Positions 1 through 8,496 of a stretch of 64,000 nt of DNA are shown here, one piece after another. The notes below the pieces were generated by a model. The model was not told the origin of the DNA. It saw only the letters and a program-made list of their open reading frames with translations, and did not search any database. A program made the position numbers and the translations under genes. Origin of the DNA: Burkholderia sp. BCC1644 (GTDB taxonomy: Bacteria; Pseudomonadota; Gammaproteobacteria; Burkholderiales; Burkholderiaceae); contig NZ_CADFEI010000012.1 of NCBI RefSeq assembly GCF_902833225.1, positions 174,367-238,366 on the forward strand, written 5' to 3'. The number at the start of each line of letters is the position of its first letter. Position 1 is the stretch's first letter.

Positions 1-606
1 GCGATCGACGGCACGGAGGTGACGCGCAAGGCCGCGTGGGATCGCGCGCACCTCGTCGCGCGCGTGTTCCAGGATCCGATGGCCGGCACCTGCGAGGCGC
101 TGACGATCGAGGAGAACATGGCGCTCGCGATGGCGCGCGGCGTGCGGCGCGGCTTCCGCGCGGCGCTCGACCGGCCGTCGCGCGAGCTGTTCCGCGACAA
201 GCTGCGGCTCCTGAACCTCGGGCTGGAGAACCGGCTGACCGACCGGATCGGGCTGCTGTCCGGCGGCCAGCGGCAGGCCGTGAGCCTCTTGATGGCGTCG
301 CTGCGGCCGTCGCGGATCCTGCTGCTCGACGAACACACGGCCGCGCTCGATCCGAAGACGGCCGCGTTCGTACTGGAGCTGACCGCGCGCATCGTCGCCG
401 AGAGCAAGCTGACGACGATGATGGTTACGCACAGCATGCGGCAGGCGCTCGACTACGGCGACCGCACGGTGATGCTGCACCAGGGGCAGGTCGTGCTCGA
501 CGTGTCGGGCGACGCGCGCAAGGGCCTCGACGTGCCGGACCTGCTGCAGATGTTCGAGAAGGTGCGTCACGAGCAGCTCGACGACGACGCATTGCTGCTC
601 GGCTGA
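1..606 (+). CDS. ABC transporter ATP-binding protein, 5' truncated
   Basis: This is the C-terminal part of an ABC-type ATPase that energises a membrane importer. The reading frame is open from base 1, so the true start and the Walker A loop lie upstream of the window. Visible motifs are a Q-loop (VFQDP), the signature LSGGQRQ, Walker B with catalytic acid (ILLLDEHTAALDP), a D-loop and an H-loop histidine (MVTHS). The DEHTAALDP variant resembles ATPases paired with periplasmic ABC-substrate-binding proteins of the TrpXYZ-like group. That substrate is inference; the partner genes are outside the window. Nothing in the following 250 bases suggests a continuing operon, so this is probably the last gene of its transcription unit. 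Confidence 0.85.
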   Translation, partial: AIDGTEVTRKAAWDRAHLVARVFQDPMAGTCEALTIEENMALAMARGVRRGFRAALDRPSRELFRDKLRLLNLGLENRLTDRIGLLSGGQRQAVSLLMASLRPSRILLLDEHTAALDPKTAAFVLELTARIVAESKLTTMMVTHSMRQALDYGDRTVMLHQGQVVLDVSGDARKGLDVPDLLQMFEKVRHEQLDDDALLLG

Positions 607-854
607 CGGGCGGCAGGCGGGCCGGCGGGCTGGCGCGGTGCGGAGTGCTGCATCGTGCCGGTTCGCCGGCGGATTGGTGTGCCGGCCCGGCGATTCGGGC
701 CGGAGGGCGGTGGCGCGCGTTCGGGCGGCGCGATCCGGCCACGCCTGCTCCGGTGCGGCGTAACATGACGGCCGTACCGGCTTTCCCGTCGTTTTTCCTC
801 TGACGAAAACCGGTTTCGCACCGGTGCTGTGCGACGCGAGCACATTGCCATATA

Positions 855-870
855 CTGTATATCCATACAG
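855..870 (+). promoter_or_regulatory. LexA (SOS) box upstream of imuA
   Basis: The sequence CTGTATATCCATACAG is a perfect match to the CTG-N10-CAG proteobacterial LexA operator, with CTGT/ACAG symmetric ends. It ends 14 bases before the imuA ATG, and a TATACT hexamer (851-856) overlaps its left edge, so bound LexA would block the promoter. This fits the known LexA control of imuA-imuB-dnaE2 cassettes. Confidence 0.9.
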
Positions 871-884
871 TTGTGGGTGGCGTC

Positions 885-1592
885 ATGCTCGCATCCTCCA
901 TTTCTCCCGAATCCCTTCATCCGTCCCTCTGGCGTGGTTCCCAGCTCGCGCGCGGCGGCCCGCGCACGATCGATACCGGCTTCGCATCGCTGTCGGCCGA
1001 GTTGCCGGGCGGCGGCTGGCCGGTCGGCGGGCTCGTCGAACTGCTGGCCGCGCAGCCGGGCAGTGGCGAAATGCGGCTGCTCGCGCCCGCGCTTGCACGC
1101 ACCGTCAGCGCCCGGCGGCCGCTTGCGCTCGTCGCGCCGCCGCAGTCGCCGCATGCCACCGCGCTCGCCAGCCTCGGCGTGCCGGCCGACGCGCTGCTGT
1201 GGCTGCGCGCCGGCAGTCGCACCGATGCGTTGTGGGCCGCCGAGCAGGCGCTCAAGACCGGCTGTTGCGGCGCGCTGCTGCTCTGGCAGGACGCGCGGCC
1301 CGATGCGCTGCGGCGCCTGCATCTCGCGGCCGCCCGCACGGGCGACACATTGTTCGTGATGCTGCGGCCGCTGTCGGCTGCGCGGCAACCGTCGCCGGCC
1401 GTGCTGCGCGTCGCGCTGTATCCGGTGCCGGGCGGCGTGTCGCTCGACATCGTCAAGCGTCGCGGCCCCGCGCGCAGCGAGCCGCTCGTGCTCGACCTGC
1501 CGTCGCCCATCGTGGAGAGCCGCTATGCGCGTCTTGCTCGGCATCCATCTGCCGCGCCTGCCGCTCGACGTGTGCGCCCCGCCGCCGTCTGA
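885..1592 (+). CDS. imuA: ImuA, RecA/SulA-like translesion mutasome protein
   Basis: A 235-residue RecA-superfamily protein, the first gene of an SOS-induced mutagenesis cassette. In characterised systems ImuA works with ImuB and DnaE2 in error-prone bypass of DNA damage. The N-terminal part (SLWRGSQLARG, then a GGGWPVGGLVELL segment around residues 45-55) is typical of the family. The canonical Walker A lysine is not evident, as is usual for SulA-like members. ATG 885 is chosen because it follows GGGTGG and leaves the LexA box untranscribed or in the leader; a GTG at 873 in the same frame would lie almost on the box. The 3' end overlaps imuB by 68 bases in another frame, suggesting translational coupling. 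Confidence 0.88.
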   Translation: MLASSISPESLHPSLWRGSQLARGGPRTIDTGFASLSAELPGGGWPVGGLVELLAAQPGSGEMRLLAPALARTVSARRPLALVAPPQSPHATALASLGVPADALLWLRAGSRTDALWAAEQALKTGCCGALLLWQDARPDALRRLHLAAARTGDTLFVMLRPLSAARQPSPAVLRVALYPVPGGVSLDIVKRRGPARSEPLVLDLPSPIVESRYARLARHPSAAPAARRVRPAAV

Positions 1593-3030
1593 CGACGCGG
1601 CGCAAGGCGTGGACGAAGCAGACGAAGCAGGCTGCGCGGTGCTCGAACAAGGCGTCGTGCTGATTGCCGATGCGCGTGCGCGCCGGCATGGCGTGCGCGC
1701 GGGCATGAAGCGCGGCGGCGTGCTCACGCTCGCGCCGCACACGCGGCTCGTCGAACGCGATCCCGCGCGCGAGGCCGATGCGCTGCGCGCGGTCGCGCTC
1801 GCGTTGCTGCGCTTTTCGCCGTGCGTCGCGCTCGACGACGAAGCCACGCTGATCGTCGACGTCGGTCCGAGCCTGCGCCTGTTCGGCGGCCTGCCGTCGC
1901 TGTGCCGCCAGGTGCGCGCGACGCTCGCGGCGCTCGGCTATGCGGCGCGCCTGTCCGCCGCGCCGACCGGGCGCGGCGCGTGGCTGCTCGCGCGCACGTC
2001 GGCGCGTGCGCGCATCCGGCGCCGCGTCGCTGGGCAGGCCTCGCTCGTCCGCTCGCTCGACCGGCTGCCCTGCGTGCTGCTGCCCGATGCGCGTCCGTAT
2101 GCGGGCTGGTTCGACGGCCTCGGCTGCCGCACGCTCGCCGATCTGCGCGGCCTGCCGCGCGCGGGGTTGCAGCGCCGCTGCGGCCCCGCGTTGCTGGCCG
2201 CGCTCGATCGCGCATACGGCGACGCGGTCGAGCCGCTGGCGTGGATGGCGGTGCCGCCCGTGTTCGACGTGCGGCTCGAATTGCCGGAGCGCGTCGAATA
2301 CGCGGAAGCCGTGCTGTTCGCCGCGCGCCGGCTCGTCGTGCAGCTATGCGGCTGGCTCGCTGCGCGGCAGTTGTCGCTGGCTGCGATGACGTTCGATCTC
2401 GAACACGAGCGCGGCCGCCAGGCCGTGCCGCCGACGCCGCTCGAACTCGCGTTCGCCGCGCCCGTGCGCGACGAGGCGCACTTCATGCGGCTGCTCGGCG
2501 AGCGGCTTGCACGCGTCGAGTTGCCGGCCGCGGTGATCGCGGTGCGTCTGAAGGCCACGCGCGTCGAGTCGGTTGCGCCGCCGGCCGACGATCTTTTCCC
2601 CGAGCCGGGCGGTACGCGCGAGACGCGTGCGCGGTTGTTCGAATTGCTGGTCGCGCGGCTGGGTGCGGAGAACGTATTGCGTGCGGCCCCGGTTGCCGAT
2701 CACCGGCCCGAGGCCGCGAACCGCTGGCTGCCGCTCGATGCGCCGGCCGGCAAGCCGGCCGGCGGGCCGCCTGCGGTGCCGCCGAGGCCCGCGTGGCTGC
2801 TCGCCGAGCCGCTGCCGTTGCTGATGCGCGAGAACCGGCCGGTATTTCATACGCCGCTGAGGATGATGTCGTCGGCGGAGCGGATCGAGGCCGGGTGGTT
2901 CGATGGTCAACTCGCCGCTCGCGATTACCACGTCGCGCAGGACGAAGCCGGTGCGTGCTATTGGGTGTTCAGGGAGCGGGCGGGGAGCGAGTCCGAGCCG
3001 CACTGGTTCCTGCACGGCCTGTTCGGGTGA
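1525..3030 (+). CDS. imuB: ImuB, Y-family polymerase-like adaptor
   Basis: A 501-residue member of the DNA polymerase IV/UmuC (Y) family. ImuB proteins are non-catalytic adaptors that tie DnaE2 and ImuA to the sliding clamp. The N terminus reads LGIHLPRLPLD where active Y polymerases carry the DxDxF metal-binding motif, so the first catalytic aspartate is missing. The palm continues with DEATLIVDVGPSLRLFGG near residues 110-127 and a little-finger region around 260-290. The long C-terminal tail (from about 380) is ImuB-specific and ends with a conserved FHTPLRMMSSAERIEAGWFDG stretch. It overlaps imuA upstream and is followed after 6 bases by dnaE2. Confidence 0.92.
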   Translation: MRVLLGIHLPRLPLDVCAPPPSDDAAQGVDEADEAGCAVLEQGVVLIADARARRHGVRAGMKRGGVLTLAPHTRLVERDPAREADALRAVALALLRFSPCVALDDEATLIVDVGPSLRLFGGLPSLCRQVRATLAALGYAARLSAAPTGRGAWLLARTSARARIRRRVAGQASLVRSLDRLPCVLLPDARPYAGWFDGLGCRTLADLRGLPRAGLQRRCGPALLAALDRAYGDAVEPLAWMAVPPVFDVRLELPERVEYAEAVLFAARRLVVQLCGWLAARQLSLAAMTFDLEHERGRQAVPPTPLELAFAAPVRDEAHFMRLLGERLARVELPAAVIAVRLKATRVESVAPPADDLFPEPGGTRETRARLFELLVARLGAENVLRAAPVADHRPEAANRWLPLDAPAGKPAGGPPAVPPRPAWLLAEPLPLLMRENRPVFHTPLRMMSSAERIEAGWFDGQLAARDYHVAQDEAGACYWVFRERAGSESEPHWFLHGLFG

Positions 3031-3036
3031 ACGGAG

Positions 3037-6000
3037 ATGGTTGCGGAATTCAGCTGGCTGCCCGATTACGCGGAGTTGTTCTGCCGTTCGAACTTTTCGT
3101 TCCTGCATGGCGCGTCGCATGCGGACGAACTGGTCGAGCGTGCGGCGGAACTCGGCTATCGCGGGATCGCGATCACCGACGAATGCTCGTTGGCAGGCGC
3201 GCCGCGCATGCACGTCGCGGCGAAGGAGAAAGGGCTGCCGCTCGTCATCGGCTCGTACTTCGAAGTCACGCCGGATGACGTCGCGCCCGGCCACGATCCG
3301 GGCCCCGGTGCGTTCGGGCTCGTGCTGCTTGCACAGAATCGCGAGGGGTACGGCAATCTGTCCGAGCTGATTTCATGGCGGCGGATGGCGTCGCCGAAGG
3401 GCACCTACACGCTGACGTCGCGGATGCTGTCGGCGCCGCCTGCGGAGTTCGCACACCTGCGCGGCATGCCCGACTGCTTCGCGATTCTCGTGCCCGCGTA
3501 CCCGGTACGCGCGGACGTGCTCGATGCACAGGTCGCGTGGTTTCGCGCGACGTTCGGCGAACGTGCGCGGCTCGGGCTCGTGCAGTTGCAGCGTGCGCTG
3601 GATGGCGCGCAGCGCGAGGAGATTCGCGCGGCGGGTGAACGGCGTGGCGTGCGTATCGTCGCGCTGGGCGACGTGACGATGCATCGGCGCTCGTGCAAGG
3701 AGCTGCAGGACGTGATGACGGCGATCCGCGTCGGGATGCCGGTTTCGGAGTGTGGTTATGCACTGGCGCCGAATGCGGAACAGCACCTGCGTTTGCGACA
3801 GCGCATCGGGCAGTTGTACTCGGCGGACGAGATCGCGGAGACCTGCGCGATTCTCGATGCGTGCGATTTCAAACTCAGCTCGCTTCGCTACGAATACCCC
3901 GACGAGATCGTGCCGAAGGGGCTCACGCCGACGAGCTATCTGGAACAGGAAACCCGGACAGGGGCGGCTGAACGCTATCCGCAGGGTATTCCGGAGAAAG
4001 TCGAGAAGCAGATCCGCTATGAACTCGACCTGATTGCACGACTGAGCTACGAACCGTTCTTCCTGACCGTCTACGACATCGTCAAATACGCGCGCAGCCA
4101 GAACATCCTGTGCCAGGGCCGAGGCTCGGCCGCGAACTCGGTCGTCTGTTACTGCCTCGGCATCACCGAAGTGAATCCCGAGCAGAGCACGATGCTGTTC
4201 GAGCGCTTCATCAGCGCGGAGCGCGGCGAGCCGCCCGACATCGACGTCGATTTCGAGCATCAGCGCCGGGAAGAGGTGATCCAGCACATCTACGAAAAAT
4301 ACGGGCACAACCGCGCAGCACTCGCTGCCGCCGTCTCGACCTATCGTCCGCGCGGCGTGCTGCGCGAAACCGGCAAGGCGCTCGGCGTCGATCCGATGCT
4401 GATCGATCGCGTCGCGAAAGGGCATCGCTGGTTCGACGGTAGCCGCGACCTGCTTCAGCAATTCTCGACGATCGGGCTCGATCCGCAGACGCCGCTCATC
4501 CAGGCGTGGGCCCAGCTCGCCGCGCGGCTGCTCAACTTTCCGCGCCACCTGTCGCAGCACTCGGGCGGTTTCGTGATCAGCCGCGGCAAGCTCACACGGC
4601 TCGTGCCGGTCGAGAACGCGGCGATGGACGGGCGGCGCGTGATCCAGTGGGACAAGGACGATCTCGAGGCGCTCGGGCTGATGAAGGTCGACGTGCTCGC
4701 GCTCGGCATGCTGTCGGCGCTGCATCGCGCATTCGACCTGCGCACCGCGTGGCGCGGGCCGCCGGAGCCGGACGGCGAGCCGTTCACGCTGAAGCACATT
4801 CCGCAGGATGACAAAGCAACCTACGACATGATCTGCCGTGCCGACACGGTCGGCGTGTTCCAGATCGAATCGCGCGCGCAGATGTCGATGCTGCCGCGCC
4901 TGCGGCCGCGCACCTATTACGATCTGGTGATCGAGGTTGCGATCGTGCGGCCGGGGCCGATCCAGGGCGGGGCAGTGCATCCCTATCTGAAGCGGCGGCA
5001 GGGTATCGAAAAGGTCAGTTATCCAAAGGAAGACCTGAAGCCGGCGCTCGAACGCACGCAGGGCGTGCCGATCTTCCAGGAGCAGGTGATGCAGGTGGCG
5101 ATGATCGCGGCCGGCTTCACGCCCGGCGAAGCCGACCAGCTGCGTCGCGCGATGGCCGCCTGGAAGCGCAAGGGTAATCTCGAGCAATATCACCGCAAGA
5201 TCGTCGACGGGATGCGCGAGCGCGACTATCCGCCCGAGTTCGCCGAACAGATCTTCGAGCAGATCAAGGGCTTCGGCGATTACGGTTTCCCCGAGAGCCA
5301 CGCAGCGAGCTTCGCGAAACTTGCCTACGCGAGCAGCTGGCTCAAATGCCATGAACCGGCAATCTTCCTCGCCGCGCTGCTGAACAGCCAGCCGATGGGA
5401 TTTTATCCGCCGTCGCAACTCGTGCAGGATGCGAAGCGCCACGGCGTGCAGGTCATGCCGATCGACGTGACGCAAAGCAACTGGGAGGCCTCGCTCGAAG
5501 CGCTGCCCGATCAGCCGCCGCCGCACGGCCAGCCTGCCGTGCGGCTCGGCCTGTCGCTCGTGCGCGGCCTCGGCGAAGCCGCCGCGCGCCGCATCGAAAT
5601 CGCGCGCGCAGCCGGCCCCTTCGACAACGTCGACACCCTTGCACGCCGCGCGCAACTCGAACGCCGCGACCTCGAAGCACTCGCCGCCGCGAACGCGCTC
5701 GCGGCGCTCGCCGGCCATCGCCGCGACGCGTTGTGGCAGGCCGTTGCTGCGGCGCCGGAGCGCGACCTGCTGGCGACCGCGCCGATCGACGAGGAAGAGA
5801 AGCCCGCGCTCGGCGCACCGTCGGAAGCCGACGACATCCTCGCCGACTATCACACCACCGGCCTCACGCTGAACCGCCACCCCGTCGCGTTGCTGCGGCC
5901 TGCGCTGCGCGCGCGGCGGCTGTCGTCCGCGGCCGAGTTGCACGACCGCCCCGACGGCCGGCTTGCGCGCGCATGCGGGCTCGTGACCGCACGGCAGATG

Positions 6001-6240
6001 CCGGGCACCGCGAAAGGCGTGATGTTCATGACGCTCGAGGACGAAACGGGTTGCGTGAACCTGATCGTCCGGCCCGAGCTGCTTGCGCGGCAGCGCCGCG
6101 AAACCCTCGATTCGCGGCTGCTCGCGGCGTCCGGCGTGTGGCAGGTCGCAAGCGACGTGAGGCACCTCGTCGTGCAGCATTTCGAGGATCTGACGCCGCT
6201 GCTCGGCGGCCTGCGCACGTCGAGCCGCGAGTTCCACTGA
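3037..6240 (+). CDS. dnaE2: Error-prone DNA polymerase III alpha subunit DnaE2
   Basis: A 1067-residue C-family polymerase, the usual DnaE2 length (shorter than the roughly 1160 of replicative DnaE1). It extends past lesions during SOS-induced mutagenesis. Domains in order are an N-terminal PHP domain (CRSNFSFLHGASH, residues 12-24), palm with the catalytic aspartates in PPDIDVDF (D401 and D403), a further catalytic-region motif SRAQMSMLPRLRPR near 611-624, helix-hairpin-helix and beta-binding regions, and a C-terminal OB fold (TARQMPGTAKGVMFMTLEDE, about 985-1004). The start follows AACGGAG six bases after the imuB stop, so the cassette is one operon under the LexA box at 855-870. It is the last SOS gene. 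Confidence 0.95.
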   Translation: MVAEFSWLPDYAELFCRSNFSFLHGASHADELVERAAELGYRGIAITDECSLAGAPRMHVAAKEKGLPLVIGSYFEVTPDDVAPGHDPGPGAFGLVLLAQNREGYGNLSELISWRRMASPKGTYTLTSRMLSAPPAEFAHLRGMPDCFAILVPAYPVRADVLDAQVAWFRATFGERARLGLVQLQRALDGAQREEIRAAGERRGVRIVALGDVTMHRRSCKELQDVMTAIRVGMPVSECGYALAPNAEQHLRLRQRIGQLYSADEIAETCAILDACDFKLSSLRYEYPDEIVPKGLTPTSYLEQETRTGAAERYPQGIPEKVEKQIRYELDLIARLSYEPFFLTVYDIVKYARSQNILCQGRGSAANSVVCYCLGITEVNPEQSTMLFERFISAERGEPPDIDVDFEHQRREEVIQHIYEKYGHNRAALAAAVSTYRPRGVLRETGKALGVDPMLIDRVAKGHRWFDGSRDLLQQFSTIGLDPQTPLIQAWAQLAARLLNFPRHLSQHSGGFVISRGKLTRLVPVENAAMDGRRVIQWDKDDLEALGLMKVDVLALGMLSALHRAFDLRTAWRGPPEPDGEPFTLKHIPQDDKATYDMICRADTVGVFQIESRAQMSMLPRLRPRTYYDLVIEVAIVRPGPIQGGAVHPYLKRRQGIEKVSYPKEDLKPALERTQGVPIFQEQVMQVAMIAAGFTPGEADQLRRAMAAWKRKGNLEQYHRKIVDGMRERDYPPEFAEQIFEQIKGFGDYGFPESHAASFAKLAYASSWLKCHEPAIFLAALLNSQPMGFYPPSQLVQDAKRHGVQVMPIDVTQSNWEASLEALPDQPPPHGQPAVRLGLSLVRGLGEAAARRIEIARAAGPFDNVDTLARRAQLERRDLEALAAANALAALAGHRRDALWQAVAAAPERDLLATAPIDEEEKPALGAPSEADDILADYHTTGLTLNRHPVALLRPALRARRLSSAAELHDRPDGRLARACGLVTARQMPGTAKGVMFMTLEDETGCVNLIVRPELLARQRRETLDSRLLAASGVWQVASDVRHLVVQHFEDLTPLLGGLRTSSREFH

Positions 6241-6559
6241 CGCAAGCGCCGGCACGCTGCCCGTGGGCTGCAGTCCGGTGCATACCAATCGGCCGAACTG
6301 GTTCTATTTCGGTATCGTTTCCAGCCCTCCAGACCCGGCAAATCCGGCCCTGGAACTGTCCCCTTGCATACCAATTCGGGTAAATCCCTATCCCGTACTT
6401 CGTTGTAAACAAAGGCTTTGCTGCTACTAAAACGCTTGCGGGGCAAGGCTTGCGGGGATTTTCGCGAGGCTAATACCAGTTCGTTGACTGGTATTATGGT
6501 GGTTATATAATGCGTTCACTTTCGACGGCCTGAGGTCGTCGTCCGACACCCGGAGGCAC
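6241..6559 (+). promoter_or_regulatory. nagR 5' region with repeated GCATACCAAT elements
   Basis: A gene-free 319-base region between dnaE2 and nagR, lower in G+C than its flanks. GCATACCAAT occurs twice in direct orientation (6280-6289 and 6366-6375), each followed by C/T-CGG. Related ATACCA/TGGTAT half-sites form the palindrome nearer to nagR. I see no supported gene here. The repeats may be extra regulator half-sites. Confidence 0.5.
6471..6511 (+). promoter_or_regulatory. nagR promoter and palindromic operator
   Basis: A perfect 10-base inverted repeat (TAATACCAGT at 6471-6480 and ACTGGTATTA at 6487-6496, six-base spacer) overlaps a near-consensus sigma-70 promoter. The -35 TTGACT is at 6484-6489 and the -10 TATAAT at 6506-6511, with a 16-base spacer. 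The -35 box sits within the palindrome, an arrangement expected for autorepression by the GntR-family protein encoded 49 bases downstream. Which protein binds is inference. Confidence 0.75.
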
Positions 6560-7294
6560 ATGGAAACCGGCTGGTCCGAACTGGCGCCCGATCCCCTCGA
6601 CGACACGCCGCTCTATCTGCAGCTCGCCCGCAACCTGGCGAGTGCGATTCACGGCGGCGCATGGCGGGCCGGCGAGGCGCTGCCGTCGGAGCGGCTGCTG
6701 TCGGTGTCGGTCGGCGTATCGCGGATCACGGCCCGTCGCGCGCTGGCGCTGCTGGTCGAGCAGGGGCTGATCAAGCGGGCGCGCGGGGCGGGCAGTTTCA
6801 TCACGCCGCGCGTCGCCGATCCGCTGTCGCGTCTCGTCGGCTTCTCCGCGAAGATGCGGCAGCGCGGCTTCGTGCCCGATTCGGTGTGGCTGTCGCGCAC
6901 GCTGCGCGCCGCGAGCCGCGACGAGATCGCGCGTCTCGGCCTCGCGCCCGGCGCGACGGTGGCGCGGCTCGAACGGTTGCGCCGCGCGGACGGCATCGTG
7001 ATGGCCGTCGAGCACTCGACGCTGCCGGCCGCGGTGGTGCCCGATCCGCAGGTGCTCGGCGCGTCGCTGTACGAATACCTCGAGGCGCGCGGCATGACCG
7101 TCGTGCGCGCGCTGCAGCACTTTCGCGCGGCGAACGCGACGCACGCGATCGCGAAATGGATGGCGGTGAAGCCGGGCTCGGCACTGCTGGTGATCACGCG
7201 GATCGGCTACGGCGCCGACCAGCGCGCGATCGAAGTGAGCGAAACGTATTGCCGCGACGACTACTACGACTTCGTCGCCGAACTGAAACGCTGA
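6560..7294 (+). CDS. nagR: GntR/HutC-family repressor, probable NagR
   Basis: A 244-residue transcription factor with an N-terminal winged HTH (LYLQLARNLASAIHGG... LPSERLLSVSVGVSRITARRALALL, about residues 17-75) and a C-terminal UTRA ligand-binding domain (about 95-238), as in the HutC/DasR/NagR group that senses amino-sugar phosphates. Start ATG 6560 follows GGAGG with good spacing. It is the first gene of the GlcNAc cluster; nagA begins 98 bases later. The perfect palindrome on its own promoter suggests autoregulation and control of the following genes. Identification of the inducer as GlcNAc-6-P or GlcN-6-P is by family and context. Confidence 0.85.
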   Translation: METGWSELAPDPLDDTPLYLQLARNLASAIHGGAWRAGEALPSERLLSVSVGVSRITARRALALLVEQGLIKRARGAGSFITPRVADPLSRLVGFSAKMRQRGFVPDSVWLSRTLRAASRDEIARLGLAPGATVARLERLRRADGIVMAVEHSTLPAAVVPDPQVLGASLYEYLEARGMTVVRALQHFRAANATHAIAKWMAVKPGSALLVITRIGYGADQRAIEVSETYCRDDYYDFVAELKR

Positions 7295-7392
7295 CGCGCG
7301 AGACTGCCCGCGCGCGACAGGCGAGAAGCAACGACACGAATGTGCAAATCACGACGCGAATGCCCGCGTCACCAGATCATCAAGAGAACGTC

Positions 7393-8496
7393 ATGCTGAC
7401 TGGAAACATCCTTACCCCCGACGGCTGGATTCACGGTTCGCTCGACAGCGAGAACGGCCGCATCACCACGCTCGACGGCACACCCGTCGATCCCGCGAAG
7501 AACGACGCGCCTTACATCCTGCCCGGCTTCATCGACCTGCACGTACACGGCGGCGGTGGCGCCGACGTGATGGAAGGCGGCGACGCGATCGAGACGATCG
7601 CCCGCACGCACGCGCAATTCGGCACGACGAGCCTGCTCGCGACGACGATGACCGCGCCGCGCGACGAACTCATGAAAGTCGTCGGCAACCTCGGCAGCGT
7701 CGCGCGCACCCGCACGCCGGGCGGCGCGCGCGTGCTCGGCGTACACCTCGAAGGGCCGTACATCAACCCCGGCAAGCTCGGCGCGCAGCCCGACGCGGCC
7801 GTGTCGGCCGTGCTCGACGAAGTGCTGAAGTACCTGTCGATCGCACCGATCCGCGTCGTCACGCTCGCGCCGGAAATCGCCGGCCACATCGAGATCATCG
7901 GCGAGATGGCCGCACGCGGCGTACGCGTGCAGCTCGGCCACTCGCTCGCGACCTACGACGACGCGGTCGCCGCGCTCAAGCACGGCGCATGCGGCTTCAC
8001 GCACCTGTTCAACGCGATGTCGCCGCTGCATCACCGCAACCCGGGCCTCGTGGGCGCGGCGCTTGCTCACGCCGAATACGCGGAAATCATCCCCGACCTG
8101 CTGCACGTGCACCCGGGCGCGATTCGTGCCGCGCTGCGTGCGATCCCGCGCCTGTACGTGGTGACCGACAGCACGTCCGCAACGGGCATGCCCGACGGCG
8201 AATACCGCCTCGGCAGCCAGCACGTGACGAAGTGCCTCGGCGGCGTGCGGCTGGCCGACGGCACGCTTGCCGGCAGCACGCTGACGATGGACCAGGCGCT
8301 GCGCAACCTCGTGTCGCTCGGCCTGCCGATCGCCGACGTGTCGAACCGGATGTCGCGCTACGCGGCCGACTACCTCGGCGTCACCGATCGCGGCCGCCTC
8401 GAGCGCGGCGCATGGGCCGACCTCGCGGTGTTCGACCGCGACCTGAACCTCACCGCGACCTACGTCGAAGGAGAATCGATTGTCGAATATGCTTAA
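7393..8496 (+). CDS. nagA: N-acetylglucosamine-6-phosphate deacetylase
   Basis: A 367-residue amidohydrolase-fold enzyme that removes acetate from GlcNAc-6-P in the cytoplasm, giving glucosamine-6-P. Metal-site and substrate motifs are visible: HxH in GFIDLHVHGGGG (H50, H52), HLEGPY with metal-ligand E120, QLGHS near 185, THLFNAMSPLHHR near 206-218, and the catalytic aspartate in VTDSTSATG near 262. The start ATG follows AAGAGAA. The 3' end overlaps the next gene's TTG start by 17 bases, so the two are translationally coupled. The product feeds the downstream SIS enzyme. Confidence 0.95.
   Translation: MLTGNILTPDGWIHGSLDSENGRITTLDGTPVDPAKNDAPYILPGFIDLHVHGGGGADVMEGGDAIETIARTHAQFGTTSLLATTMTAPRDELMKVVGNLGSVARTRTPGGARVLGVHLEGPYINPGKLGAQPDAAVSAVLDEVLKYLSIAPIRVVTLAPEIAGHIEIIGEMAARGVRVQLGHSLATYDDAVAALKHGACGFTHLFNAMSPLHHRNPGLVGAALAHAEYAEIIPDLLHVHPGAIRAALRAIPRLYVVTDSTSATGMPDGEYRLGSQHVTKCLGGVRLADGTLAGSTLTMDQALRNLVSLGLPIADVSNRMSRYAADYLGVTDRGRLERGAWADLAVFDRDLNLTATYVEGESIVEYA

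Noticed and set aside
3373..6288. Long minus-strand open frame opposite dnaE2
   Set aside because: Same high-GC antisense artefact. The plus strand encodes an intact DnaE2 with catalytic motifs.
6026..6412. Minus-strand open frame starting MFTTKYGIGIYPNWYARG in the nagR upstream region
   Set aside because: Its start looks less biased than most shadows, but it has no ribosome site, runs into the dnaE2 antisense and shows no family resemblance.
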